Assembly (NCBI GenBank): GCA_036784855.1
Contig: JAZDSV010000055.1
Coordinates: 22,655-86,654, forward strand
Length of the DNA stretch: 64,000 bases
Reading direction: 5' to 3'
DNA from: Aphelidium insulamus
Lineage: Eukaryota; Aphelidiomycota; Aphelidea; Aphelidiaceae
The notes under the pieces were generated by a model. The model was not told where the DNA came from. It made no database searches and saw only the letters and a list, made by a program, of their open reading frames with translations. This document shows, piece by piece, positions 1-13,800 of this stretch; position 1 is the first letter of the stretch, and each line of letters starts with the position of its first letter. The translations under genes and the position numbers were made by a program.

Positions 1-1134
1 AAGATTGTTGGACGCGGCGCTCATGGGTGAGGTGGCGGTGCATAAACACTCTACTATCGCCACTCACACACACATGTGTGTGTATTCAGCGTGGCAATGC
101 TGTGTCGGCGGAAGCGCGACTTCTCGCTGGTGGTGGTGAAGGAGCTGTACGAGCGGGAGATGACGGAGGCAGAGCGCAAGGCGTCCATGAATGAGATCCA
201 AGTGCTGTCACTCCTGCGCCACCCCAACATCATTGCCTACTATGACAGCTTCACCGCCACTCCTACTGGCAACGGGGCCGATGACGCCGATGGAATAGCC
301 ACCGAACTCAACACGGGCAGCTTCATGATTGTCATGGAGTACGCCGATGGTAAGTGCTGAATGACTCGACTGTACTCTCTAACAACTTGGTGTGCAGGCG
401 GGACCCTATTTGATTTCATAGCCAAGCAGAAGCAGTACCTGGAAGAGAAGGCAAGCGATAACTTGTCGCGTCATATAGCAGCTGTAACTGTGTCCAGGAA
501 ATACTGTTCCTGTTCAGCCAGATCGCGCTGGCATTGCATCACATTCACTCGCACAACATTCTGCACCGCGACTTGAAGACATCCAACATACTCATTAGCG
601 GCACTGGACCCAGCATGATATTGAAAATAGGGGATTTCGGTATATCCAAGGTGCTCAGCAGTCAGTCCAAGGCGGACACGGTACTCGTAAATGCTGTCTT
701 ATCTTTGATTAAGTGTTACAGATTGTCGGTACACCGTCATACCTGTCGCCTGAATTGTGCGAAGGCAAACCCTACAACAAGAAGAGCGACATCTGGGCAC
801 TGGGATGCGTGCTTGCCGAGATTGCTTGTTTAAGGCGATTTTTCGAAGCCAGTGTACGCGGTGATCATATCACAAGTTGTATTCACAGACTCATTGGAAT
901 CATTAGAATTTGCCCGCACTGGTGCTAAAGATTATGCGCGGTGCCCACGACACGATACCCGCGCACTATAGCAATGATCTGCACTCGCTGATAAAGTCAA
1001 TGGTGAATGGTAATGCCTCCAAGCGGCCCGACATGAACGAAATTATCAGTTTGCCATTCCTGCAAGCCGCGCTAATCGACGCACAAATGACTGTCGGGCG
1101 CGTGAACCCCGTCAATTTTACCTGGGACTCTTAG
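1..1134 (+). CDS. NEK-family serine/threonine protein kinase (5' partial)
   Basis: The 5' end lies outside the window. Exons that read through are 1-26, 90-349, 398-450, 498-680, 722-853 and 907-1134. Visible motifs in order are the glycine loop (KIVGRGAHG), VVVKEL with the ATP-binding lysine, HRDLKTSN, the DFG triplet, [11 protein letters not shown] and SDIWALG. The segment [16 protein letters not shown] after subdomain IX is typical of NEK kinases, which act in mitosis and at centrosomes or cilia. The protein ends at residue FTWDS soon after the catalytic domain, so it has almost no C-terminal tail. The intron at 451-497 starts with GC rather than GT, and the other four are GT-AG. The NEK assignment is firm; the subfamily is not. 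Confidence 0.85.
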
Positions 1135-1347
1135 AATAAATTGCATTGCTAGATGTATCGTTACATTTACATGTACTTTAGATATGGTCTCCAGGCAGCG
1201 AGCAGACAAACAGGAAGCCAGCCACCCATTGCCAAGCCCGCTGTCGCGATACAAATACGCTGCACATCTGCATACTTGTTCACGCCAGCGCGCTCAGACA
1301 CGCACACAGTTCATCACACTTGATACACGTACAAAACATATATCAAT

Positions 1348-2025
1348 ATGGGCGTGACACACACATCGGACAGCGTCGCGTACATGGCGTTCATACGGGC
1401 GGCCCAAGTATCGTCGTTTCTCGCATCCTCATTTGTAATCGTTGCCAATGTGTGGATGATTGTCCAGCTGTGGAACAGTGTGGCCGGTGTACGTGGAGTG
1501 TGTTAATGTTGATGGCGTGCTGTATTGAACACCAAGTGCAGGTCAACGATGTCATGAGCATCGTGGTCCGTCTCTACAACATCCTACTCGGACTGGTCAT
1601 TGTCCTCTCGCTCTTTGATGCAAGTATAGATATGTGTTACAGTTGCAGTATGAGTAATCATAGCTAACTATATCTTTGCAGATCATGTGGATCGCGTCAA
1701 ACGCCTTCTTCCTGCTCACGTATTTCGGCGTGGGCATGTTCCAGGTGTTTGTGGGTGTGCTGACTCTCGGCTCCGCCGGCACCTACTCCATGATCAAACA
1801 GTCGGCCGGAAAGGACAACATGGAACTCATGGACAATGTCCGCCTGATCAGCGGTTGGATTCTGGCTGCCGTGGGCCTGTTGTACATTCTCATGGTGTGT
1901 CCATGATGGTACATATAGTGTAATTGAATCTCGTGCAGGGCCTCTTCCAACTGCCGCACCTGTCACAGCGGCGCAAGTTTATGCAAATATCTCGCAGCAG
2001 TCTTGCATCGGCCAGCGCCGTGTAG
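1348..2025 (+). CDS. Four-helix membrane protein, COPI-associated-like
   Basis: Exons 1348-1488, 1542-1619, 1682-1894 and 1939-2025 give an integral membrane protein of about 172 residues with four hydrophobic stretches: FLASSFVIVANVWMIV, YNILLGLVIVLSLF, WIASNAFFLLTYFGVGMFQ and GWILAAVGLLYILM. The order of a short helix, RLYNILLG, then YFGVGMFQVFVGVLTLG resembles the COPI-associated protein family, small Golgi/ER membrane proteins. This is a by-eye pattern match and not certain. The second intron (1620-1681) uses a GC donor followed by aagt. The start at 1348 is the first ATG after stops in all upstream frames and gives the first helix directly. Confidence 0.6.
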
Positions 2026-2121
2026 TTGCGTCCACCATGTTGCTGTTATAACCGCGCAATAGAGAGAGTTTGTGTAAACCACACAGCGACTATAATTAGC
2101 ATCTGTGCAATACATATATCA

Positions 2122-4681
2122 ATGAGCGGCAGTAAACAGCGCGGCACACACGCGTCCCAGCCAAAGCCAGCTGATACACAGGCCCGACTCTCTGCACATG
2201 TCGCCATGAGGGGTGCCAGTAGTGGCAATGGCGGTGTTGGTGGTGGCAGTACTGCCGGCGCCGGCCGTATCAGTCCCAGCGGCTCCCTGTACTCCATGTA
2301 CAGCCAGAACAGTCGTAATCCCACGGCCACGGACGGCTCGGGTGTAGCCGCTCCATCGGGACAGCACCGGGCCAGTGTGAGCGTGGATGCTGGCGCCGAT
2401 CCCAGTGACAGTGTGCGGGTCGTGGTGCGGTGCGTAGCATCTCTTACAAGGCTCACATGAGCACTCACTGACACCGAGGGCAGGGTGCGCCCGCTAAACA
2501 CTCTGGAGCTGTCGCGCAACGACACCAAGAGCGTCGAGTGCATGGAGGACCAGCAGACTGTACAGGTACACCTAGCTATTATATACGTAAACACATACAG
2601 CAAACTCACAGCTGGCCAGGTGGCCGCCGCAGATCCCAAATTGAGCCGGCCGATAACATTCAATCGCGTCTTTGACGAGTCGCACTCGCAGGAAGCCCTG
2701 TTTGAACAGTGCGGCGTCAAGACGTCGGTGGAGCGCGCGATTGCCGGGTTTGTCATAAGGCTATTTATCTTCTCATACAATTATAGGTACAATGCCACGG
2801 TGTTTGCATTTGGGCAGACTGGCTCCGGCAAGACATTTACCATCACCGGTCCCGACGATGTCTCATTCAGCCTGAATGACTCGGACCGCTGGGGTATAGT
2901 TCCTCGGTATGATACAAGTGTATTGTGTTTAAACGATCAGCTGACCAATACAGTGCACTTCGATACCTGTTCGAGACGGTGAACAGGCTCAATGTCACGC
3001 TGGAGACGCGGTACACTGTGCGCGCCAGCTATCTGGAGATATACAACGAGCAGGTGCAAGATCTGCTTAACCCGTCGTCGGATGCGTTGCCCGTTCGACA
3101 TCACGCAGACCGCGGCTTCTTTGTGGAGAATCTGTTTGTGGTCGAGTGTGAGGTGCTTGATGATTGCATGGCGGTCCTCGAAGAAGGTATTTGCAGGTTC
3201 TATATGCTTTGGATGGACCACATTTATCTTATTGACACACTTATATAGGACTCCGGAATAGAAAGGTGGCGGCGCACAGACTGAATGAACACTCGTCACG
3301 GTCACACGGCATGATGACCATCTACATTGACGTGGACACGGTGGACCAGGATGATCAGCGGCTGATACACAAGAGCGGCAAGATCCAGTTCATTGATCTG
3401 GCCGGCAGTGAGAAGGTCAAGGAGTCGCGAGCACAGGGCGACACACTCGTCGAGACGTTGAACATCAACAAGAGTCTGCTGACACTGGGCAACTGCATCT
3501 CCGCACTGGCGGACATGAAGAAGAAAAAGTCGGCGCAGGGCGTGCACATTCCCTACCGCGACTCCAAACTGACCAAACTGCTGTGTGACTCGCTGGGCGG
3601 CAATGGAATGGCGCTGATGATTGCGTGTGTGTCGCCGTCGTCGCACAATGTGCACGAAACGCTGACGACGCTCCGGTACGCCAGCCGTGCCAAGCGTATT
3701 GAGAACCGGCCCGTGGTGCAGATGGACCCGCGTGAAGAGCTCATTGTGAAATTGAAGACTGAAGTGCGAGTGGTGCGCGCCGAGAATGAACAGTTGCGCG
3801 CAATGTTGAGCGAGCTGGGCGCGGGCAACAAGCACTCCGCGAGCGGCAAGCCCAGCAGTGGCAGCACTGGCAGCAAGGGCATTGCGGCATCCTCGAAACC
3901 CACTGCTGCAATTGTAGCTAGCACTGCAGAGTCGGCGGCAGAACCATCGCTGGAACTGCAGCATGCCAAGGAGATGCTCAGCAAGTTCATTGACGAGAAT
4001 CAGGGACTCAAGGCGGAGAATTCCAACTTGATGTCGGGCAAGCACCATCTGGTCCGCGAGAACCGCGAGCTGCTGGAGGAGAACGACCGCCTGGTGGGCA
4101 AGATTGAGAAGCTGATGCAAATATTCGGCAGCAATCTCGACCAGGAGATCTCCAAGTTTACTTCGTTTGCGCCCACAGCGGTAGATGCGTCAACTGCAGC
4201 AGCAACAAGTTCATCTGCATCCACATCTCAACAGCCCGGATCCAAGAGCCCCGTGATGACGACTAATCCGAATGTGTTGAGCAACGCACGACTGTTCCTC
4301 ATATCCCGCCGCTCTAAAATGAGCAAGCAGGGCGCGGATCATCCAGTCGCCACGGGGCTGGACATTTCTCGCCTGAGATCCGGACAGCCTGAAGTGCCCA
4401 GCAGCGGTGGAGACTCGCCGTCATTCGCAGACAGTGATATACCATCTCCATTGGGGTCGCCTGTGCTTGTATCCCCGCCGTCTGGTGCGTTCCGCGCTCA
4501 GCAAGTTGCCAGTCCGGGCAGCGTTGGCAACGTCACCGCCGAGACTGCCAGCAGCATAAACGAGCGTCTGAAGCAAGATCTCCGCAAGCTGGACACGGAG
4601 ATCAACAGATTCCAGGCTCCAGCACCGCCCGCAGTCAAGGACAATTCACGCATAAAAAAGCCGAGCGGAGTAAAGAAATAG
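2122..4681 (+). CDS. KIF12-like kinesin motor protein
   Basis: Six exons (2122-2429, 2484-2565, 2620-2747, 2787-2906, 2954-3186, 3249-4681) encode 767 residues. A Ser/Gly-rich head of about 100 residues precedes VVVRVRPLN. Then come ITFNRVF, GYNATVFAFGQTGSGKT (P-loop), SYLEIYNEQVQDLLNP, NEHSSRSH (switch I), IDLAGSEK (switch II), NINKSLLTLGNCISAL and IPYRDSKLTKLL, and the neck LRYASRAKRIENRP. The spacing and the phrase RGFFVENLFVVE before switch I are closest to the KIF12 group as I remember it. After the motor are two short coiled coils (about residues 330-360 and 400-455) and a Ser/Pro-rich tail. The stalk is short for a cargo kinesin. The intron at 2748-2786 is only 39 nt. Confidence 0.85.
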
Positions 4682-4755
4682 AAACTAGATTGCATACACA
4701 CACTCTGCGTTTAATACTACTTGTGCACAGCTTGGAGAGCGCAGACGATGGACGC

Positions 4756-6321
<1,566 letters not shown>

Positions 6322-6886
6322 TGTGTATTGTTGGATGAGTGAAGACGCTTGTTGTGCCTATTGCCTATTGCCTATTGATGTCCTTTGGCTAAAGCACGTG
6401 TTAAGCATATATGCATGATGTAACATAATGTGGTGCTACATATTATGAACAATTATGCACTCAGATTCCATTTGTACTAGAACCATACGTGCAATGTATG
6501 CTATAGAATCTAGTGTAATCTGCTGAAGACGTGTGAATGCCTGCATGACAAGGTCGTTCAAGGTATTTAATATTATGAAGCAGTAAATACTACTCACACT
6601 CAAATTAACACTGCATACTATGCACTTGTACATACACTTAGTGCATAATCAGTATCAGTGCCAAAGATTATGCCTCAGCCGTGTAACTTCGCTATTGAAG
6701 TATCTATGCAACATACCTTTCATTGACACGCGATATCATTCACATATCAAGTATTCAGCGATGTACACATTATATCGCAAGGTTGACAGATAAGTGCGCA
6801 GCGTGCACTGGTAAATATTTACACGTCCTATTTAAATAAGCTTGGTTATTTAAGCGTTCCACGTTGATTATTTAACACACAGCGAA
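6322..6886. other. Intergenic, shared upstream region of Rpt6 and U5-40K
   Basis: AT-rich stretch between two divergent starts. It holds a short tandem ttgcctattgcc-type repeat near 6357-6377, and TATA-like and AAATA runs at 6830-6870. No reading frame with coding character was seen. Confidence 0.6.
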
Positions 6887-8271
6887 ATGTCCTTGGTACG
6901 CTCTGATGGATCCGCCGCGCAACAGCTGACGGTGCCATCCGCCACGAGAGGCGTTGTTAGCAAGCAGCACGTGGCACTGACTCCGGTACGCGTGTGCTGC
7001 CACATTGCTATGGACATGGTCCCTAATTGTATGCACCTAGTTGGAGCGGACGTCGACACTTCCCGCGCCCATCATGTCTGTGCAATGCTCTTCCCGTCTC
7101 TTCCCGTACATGGCGCTCTATATACATACTTACACGCGCGCGCACAGGCACCTGACGGGTCACCAGGGTGAGGTGTATGATGTAAAGTTTTCGCCGAGTG
7201 GCCACCTACTCGCCTCATGTTCGCACGACAAGTCCGTGCTGCTCTGGTCCACCGCAGGCGATGATGCCGCCGAGTTATGCAAGAACACAATGCAGCTGCG
7301 TGGTACGTGTAATTGCATATAATACATTTGTGAAGTATATTGACAGCATTAGGACATAATGGACCCATCACTGGCTTGCAGTGGTCCGTGGATGGCAAGC
7401 GGCTGTTCACCGTGTCGGCGGATCAGACCATGTCCATGTGGGACATGGAGACGCGTCAGAGAGTGCGCCGGTTCCGCGGACACACCACATTCATCCAGTC
7501 TGTTGCCATTAGTCGCTCCGGTGCCGGTGCCGAGCGACTACTAACAGCCGGTGATGATGGTCGCATTCTGGTACGCTTTTAGGAACTGCAGTTTTAATGC
7601 ATGTTCACCTCCCAATTAATACACTCTTGTTGTAGATGTGGGAGGCGCGTGACAAGAGCCCCATCGCCGTGTATGAGCATGAATGGGCCGTGACGGCGCT
7701 GACATTCAATGCGGACGGCGATGAATTCTTTGCCGGCTCCATCGACAACGGCATTCACTCGTTCAACGTGCAGTCGGGCCACGTGTCGTACAGTCTGAGC
7801 GGGCACGGCGACACTGTCACTGGCCTGGCCCTCTCGCCCGACGGCACCTGTTTGCTGTCCAATGCCGCCGACAGCACTGTGCGCATATGGGATGTCAAGC
7901 CGTACAGCGTGTTGCCCAACCGGTTGTCGCGTGTGCTGACGGGGGCGCCGCATGCGTTCGACAAGAACCTGATCAGATGCTGTTGGAACCCGGACGGTAC
8001 GCAAGTTTGTGCCGGTGCTGGTGACCGCACCGTGGTGGTGTGGGATGTGGACTCTGGGCGCATTGTGTACAAGCTGCCCGGCCACAAGGGCACTGTCAAC
8101 TGCGTCGACTGGCATCCAACTCAACCGATAAGTATGCTATACTATCAACATTCTATAACCTGTACATTAACATCGTATGCAGTTGCATCGGGATCCGTGG
8201 ACAGCACAGTGTTTCTCGGCGAGATCAATCCATCAGAGTCGGCATATCGCCCTCAGCAAGCCTACTCATGA
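6887..8271 (+). CDS. SNRNP40: U5 snRNP 40-kDa WD40-repeat protein
   Basis: Six exons (6887-6985, 7041-7075, 7148-7302, 7347-7570, 7636-8131, 8183-8271) give 365 residues, matching the family length. Exon 2 is only 35 nt and supplies LPAPIM, which leads into HLTGHQGEVYDVKF, the first WD repeat. Seven blades follow, with LASCSHDKSVLLW, TVSADQTMSMWD, RRFRGHTTFIQS, VSYSLSGHGDTVTGLALS, LLSNAADSTVRIWDVKP, GDRTVVVWD and LPGHKGTVNCVDWHP. The phrases DNGIHSFNVQSG and VRIWDVKPY-FDKNLIRC are specific to the Prp8-binding U5-40K/WDR57 group. The role is as a scaffold in the U5 and tri-snRNP spliceosome particles. I am confident of the family and of most splice sites. Confidence 0.93.
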
Positions 8272-8424
8272 ATTACTACGTAATATACATTCCTCCACAC
8301 ACTTGTACTATAGAGTGACATTTGATTTATTTAGCGTGGTTACGTATGATGATAAGGATTGCCCGTTATGTTATGTGCGTTGTCGCTTGCTAGAACAAGT
8401 GTTCCTAGTGCAAGACTCATCGTC
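8272..8424. other. Short tail-to-tail spacer
   Basis: About 150 bases separate two convergent stop codons (8271 and 8425). The stretch is AT-rich with no coding signal, and the 3' ends of both transcripts must lie here. Confidence 0.6.
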
Positions 8425-10514
8425 TTAAGATAATTCCTGACGAAGATTGTTGCCTTGCAGGGCAGCCAGTGCCGATTTCAAGTTTTTATGAGTGGCCACT
8501 TCGACAGCCGTCTCACCATTCAGGTTGACTACATCTTTGATGGCTCCGTACGACATGAGTAATTGAACCAGCGCGCCATCATCTTTTAGAACTGCTTTGT
8601 GAAGTAACGGCATGTCTTCGGGATCAACAAAATTGCAATCTGAAGTTCGGGCTTCAGCGAGTAGCCTGATTGCTTCAAATGGTGCATTGTTGTACACGGC
8701 TAACGCTAGTGGCGTGAAACCGGCATCGTTATGCAGCGATGCATCAGCATACTCGACCAGCTGTGCAATAACGCCAGTAAATCCTCTTTTAGCTGCCTTG
8801 TGCAGCGCGGTGTTGCCCTCATTATCCGAAGTGTCTACCAGCAATTGCTGGCGCTCTTCCCTGACGGCTTGTTGTAGTAGCAGTTTCGTGACAGCAATAT
8901 TGTCTCTCTCAGCAGCATAATGAAGAGGTGTGAGGCCCAGGCGATCTTGAGTTGCCAGGTTGATACCGGACACTGCCACCAATACTGCAATATTGCCTTC
9001 ATTACCCATTTCTGATGCAAGGTGTAGTATAGTTTTGCCACTGTTTAATTCGTCAGCGGAATTGATTTCAACTAACGGTAACGGTAGCAACATTTTCAAA
9101 ATGCTGGCATCAGGTTGCATAGCAGCCAGCTGCAGTACTTTAAACCCTGACCGATTGATGACGTTAAATGCATTCGCAAGTTCGTCTTCTGATACTGCGT
9201 CAAGCAACGTCGTCACAATGGTCGCTTCACTGTTCTCAACTGCGGTGTGCATGGGTGTGTTGCCATCTGTGTTATGTGTCATAATTATTCTTCCGCTGCT
9301 TTTTGAGAGCAACAACTCAACGGCTCCGGCGCTACGTGCTTCGACTGCAAGATGCAACGATGTCATGCCACGGCGGTCTTGTTTGCCAATCCAATCTGAA
9401 TATCTCAGGGAGTCTTGAAGGTACGCAAAATTGCAAAGAAATTCGATCATTTCTGTCGCTTTTCAGCTTCTTGCTGCATAATGTAATGGCGTTTGACCAT
9501 CGTTATCAGTCATAAATACAGCTTCGGGATAGCTTCTGCCAACAATTGGGCGGTGGCCACATCGCCAGTCATTGCGGCCAAATGTAATGGAGTAGATAAG
9601 TCTAATGATACTTGGCTTGCTTTAGCTCCACAGTCAAGCAGAAGCTTAACAAGTTCACGGTTGCCGCGAAACGAAGCAGAGAGAATTAATTCGCGTTGAC
9701 TTTGAATTGCTTCAGTACACAGCTTTCCTTGGTCAACTCCGTCGGCATTTAATATTGCATGTGCAATCTCGTAGTAACCTTTTGCAATTGCCGCTGTGGA
9801 CGGGGATTCATCTGCGTTGTTTGGGTGCGCAAGAGTCGGAACTTGAATCAGAAGCCATTTGACTATTTCTAACTGAATGAATTGTGTTGCCAGAGCAAGC
9901 GCATTGTATTTTCCTAAAAAGATCGTATCTCTAAGAAACCGCAAACTTTCTGATACTTTTTCTTCTTCTGAAGTTATTGCACGCGCTTCTGAAGCTGTTG
10001 CATCCAAATGAGGATAATCAGTATCTGTAACGTACATTGACGACAGATCTTGTATGCCAACAATTTCAACAGTCTCCGCAATGTACTTGACCAAATCCAG
10101 CAATCCGTTTTGACATGCCAGACGAAACAATTTCACCTTGTCGATAGGCGCGTCCATCTCTTCATGCAGATAGCGCAACACGGCAACATTACCGCATTGC
10201 ACAGAGCACTTGGTTGAAAACAGTCCGGTGTGGGGTGTTATACTTCCAGGTTCAAAGGGCGCGGTGAGAGCCATCATACCTTCGAGCGAAACGCACTCAC
10301 ACGGTCGCAATAGTAGTGCGTCCTTATGCTCGATTGCTATGTCGGAAAACACGTTGTAAGCTTGAGCGATTTGACCAAGCGTTCTAGCCGGTGTTGTAGC
10401 CAGAGTATAGCGACGAAGCGTATGCTCAGAAATCGTGAAAGCATTAGCACTTGTAGCGCAAACGAGCGCGAGGAAAAGTGAATAAATAATTGCATGCATG
10501 ATGAATGTTCGCAA
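8425..10514 (-). pseudogene. Secreted ankyrin-repeat protein, reading frame broken
   Basis: The minus-strand gene starts at 10514 with a signal peptide (MRTFIMHAIIYSLFLALVC then ATSANA). About 300 residues follow with weak repeats at first, then clear ankyrin repeats such as STPLHLAAMTGDVATAQLLA. The frame stops at 9510. The next repeat (DNDGQTPLHYAARS) continues in another frame from about 9530, meets a TGA at 9463-9465 where GGA (Gly) would fit the repeat, then reads on through at least eight more repeats to a stop at 8425. No GT-AG or GC-AG intron of usable length joins the frames. It may be a recent pseudogene, a sequencing error pair, or two separate products. If intact it would be a secreted repeat-domain binding protein of about 690 residues. 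Confidence 0.7.
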
Positions 10515-10822
10515 CGTTGCGCGCGTTTTAAGCAGTGCCCGACAACGATCAGATCGGCCAATGGGCGTGCATAGATTGATCAGTTACCCAAATCAATCTT
10601 ATCGATTTCTTACTGGCGGGACCTCAGGCAGAAATCAACTGCTTAGACATTAAGGGTGGGCACCGAGACGAGACCATTATATATGAATGTATATATAATG
10701 TAGCCAGCATGAGACGGTAATGGCACTGGCCGCGCGACAGAAATTTGATACTTCAAAAAGCCCCGATACCGTTGTACATAGCCAGAAAAAAATACGGTGT
10801 TTGTGTGCCATGAAATTAACTT
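10515..10822. promoter_or_regulatory. Divergent promoter region with CCAAT-type motif
   Basis: This lies between the divergent starts of the ankyrin and formin genes. ATTGGCCGATC reads on the minus strand at about 10551-10561, close to the ankyrin start. The same 11-mer recurs upstream of the secreted-protein gene at 30121. A TATA-rich palindromic stretch (tatatatgaatgtatata) lies at 10678-10697. Regulatory function is inferred. Confidence 0.4.
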
Positions 10823-13800
10823 ATGATTAACGGACTGCGCACACTGTTTGGCGGCGATGGCACCGGTGGCGGCGTCGAGACTAGTCATTCAGCGCGCAGA
10901 CCCGTGTCGGCCACCTCCTCATCGTCCACGTCCACTGCCGCCACCAGGAATCCCGCGATGGCACTCAAATACGATCCATACTACGTGGACAATGATGTGC
11001 AGCCCAGTTCCGCCAGCGGTTCTGCGTCGCACGCCATTCACGCCACCTTCTGCCCTCTGGCATCTGGACATTGGCCGCATCACCGACCGCATCATCGCTC
11101 TCGGGTGCCGTATGGAAGCAGCGCACCGAGAAGTTGAGCCGGCGCAACAACATTGACGATCTGGCCGCCTTCCTCAACACTCGCTACCCCAACCAGCGCT
11201 ACTCCGTATGGAACTTGTCTGGTACGTGGACATTATACATATGATAATGTATAAAACTCAAAATAAATGTACAGCATCCGAGTACGACGTCAAGCCATTC
11301 CACAGCCAGGTGCTGCAGTTTCCAATTCAGCGAACAGCGCAGCTCACCATCAAGTTGATATTTGACATTTGCCGGTCCATTGACGCCGTACGTACGCTTC
11401 TTGGTTCATTTCATTTTGATATTTTCTGATGCACACGCAACTAGTGGATGCAACTGCATGCCGGCAACGTGGCCGTTCTGCACTGCACAAACGGTCTGGC
11501 TAGGACAAGCGTGGTGGTGGCGTGCTATTTGCGTTACAGTGGTGTCTATGAGTCGGCCCGCAGTGCATTCATGTACTTTATACGTCGTCGCTGCCGGGGC
11601 GAAGAGGTCAGCTGGCCCACGCAGTGGCACCGGCGCTACCTGCAGTACTTTGACGAGATAATGGACCTGCAGGGCAACTGTCCCAACCCGCATCCCATCA
11701 AGTTGCACAGTGTCATTTTGAATTCGGTGCCGAACTTTGATGGGCGCGGTAGTTGCCACCCAGTGCTCGAAATCTATCAGGGCAATCGGCTGGTGTACAG
11801 TTCGCTGCAGATTCAGTCACACCACGACGCTCTGATCCTGCAAGACTCGTTCAATATCATTTTTCGCACTATTTCACCCGATGAAGCTGGCTCAGCTGGT
11901 TTGTGAGGAAATTGTGTAGTCAATTCTGCTTAATATCCGGCAGAGAGTTTGTCGAGCCCACCGTCACTTATGTCCAGCAAGTGGCGACCGTTGCCGCTGG
12001 AAAAAGATGTCGAGATCCGCGTGTCCCATTTGGCGGGCGATGAGGCTAGCCGGCAGCCGCAGCTCATGTTATCTTACATGTTCAACGCGGGCTTCTTTGG
12101 CACGGGATTGAATCGGGTGCAGCGCGCCGAGCTAGAGATGCAAGCCCGTGATAGTGCCGAGTATAGTCGGCTAGCGGCCGATTTCTCATTCGACATTATC
12201 CTCTCGGAAGACCGCTCTCGCATAATCTCATACGATCTGTTTTTGGACAGGAGCATCAGCAAGTGTCTGGCCAAGGCAAGTTGCAATTTTAATGTTCATG
12301 TCTAATGACATCGATAGCTGTCACAATACCATTGTATGAAGGTCGATGCGCCACTGCTGCGAACACTAGAGGATCAGGGCTACAAGAAGGTGCTGGCCAA
12401 GTATGCACTGCAATTCTCTGCGAACCGCATCCACGAGGCGCACGAGTATCTGGCCACTATATCCCAGAGTCTGAAGGACATTCTCGCCAGTGAGATGGTC
12501 AGCATTGGCCGAGCTAAATACCAGTCTCTGCGGCAGCGTCAAAAGCATGCAAAAGATGTTGCTCACTCGGTCATCGAAAATGTTGAGAAAGAGGAAGAAA
12601 ACCGGCATTCAGAAGAAGAATCTTCCGCTTCATTGACAGTCGCGCCAGTCGAGCCCGTTACTGACGGTGAAGACTTTTTGGTGAACGTTCCGCATCCGGT
12701 TGAGGTTAATGACGATCGATCTGGAGCTCAGTCTCAAAAATCCAATTCTTCGGCTGCTGTGAAAGAAGTCGATGTAAAGATGGAATCAATGAAAATATCC
12801 GAGCCGGAAATAACACCAGCCTCAGCTATACCAACGCCACCTCTTGCACATAATTCATCATCAAGCATTCCGGCACCACCGCCTCCGCCGCCCATGCCCG
12901 GTATTCCCCCTCCACCACCACCACCTCCAATGCATGGAGTACCGCCACCGCCGCCTCCACCACCGGCTCCCGGAATGAAGCCAGTGTCTGCTACTATCGA
13001 CAAGAAGCGAGTCAAGAACAAGTTGCACTGGAGTGAAATCAAGGCGCATCAGCTTGCTGTAAGTACTGAGCGCACAATTTGGAGCGAAGTCATCGAACAG
13101 AGCACAGATCTGGATATATTGAAGTTTGAAGGTGTGTTTACGCTTCGTCAAGAATTGCCGAGGTTAATCAATGCAGATCTCTTTTGCATTGATCCAACAC
13201 AAGCCAGGTCAAAGAGTGACAAAAAGAATGCGAGCGATGAAAAGTATGTGAATGCATTACGTCACTTGTTACTAATTCGGTTAGCAAAGAGATTCAAATG
13301 CTGTCAATGAATCGAGCTCGAACAGTCGGTATCGTTTTGGCCAAATTCGCAAAACGCTTAACGGACGCCGAGATATGCGATGCAATAGCCAGACTAGATG
13401 AGGCAATGTTGTCATTAGACGAGTGTCTCGCACTATCATCGGTGCTTCCAACCGATGCCGAGAGGAACGAATTTGAGCTATTTCTATCACGAAATCCAGT
13501 GTTTAAAAATGATACTTCGAAGCTGTCACGGGATGGAAAGGCGCTTGCAAGACCCGATCGGTTCATTGTTGAAGCTTTGCGAGAGCCGAATCTGTCATTC
13601 ATGCTCCAGGTGTTTCTATTCAAGTATCAGTATGCGGAGGATGTTACGGCGCTTGAAGAGTCCATGTCTGCTATGCGAGAAGCTTGTGATTTCTTGCGAA
13701 ACGATCAGAGCTTGAAAAGTTTGCTGGGCACCGTTCTGTCACTGGGAAACTTGATGAATTACGAATACGGGGGTCCAGTGTCGGCAATTAATCGACAGCA

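Noticed and set aside
2046-2780. 244-residue minus-strand frame
   Set aside because: Antisense to the kinesin head and crosses three of its introns. No domain; composition is shadow-like.
3302-4120. 272-residue minus-strand frame
   Set aside because: Lies wholly opposite the kinesin motor exon and is His/Gln/Leu-rich without motifs.
11944-12020. Suspected frameshift at an AAAAA run in the formin C2 region
   Set aside because: Choosing the intron 11899-11943 with donor g|gtttgt places the exon directly in the frame that reads DVEIRVSHL, so no shift is needed.
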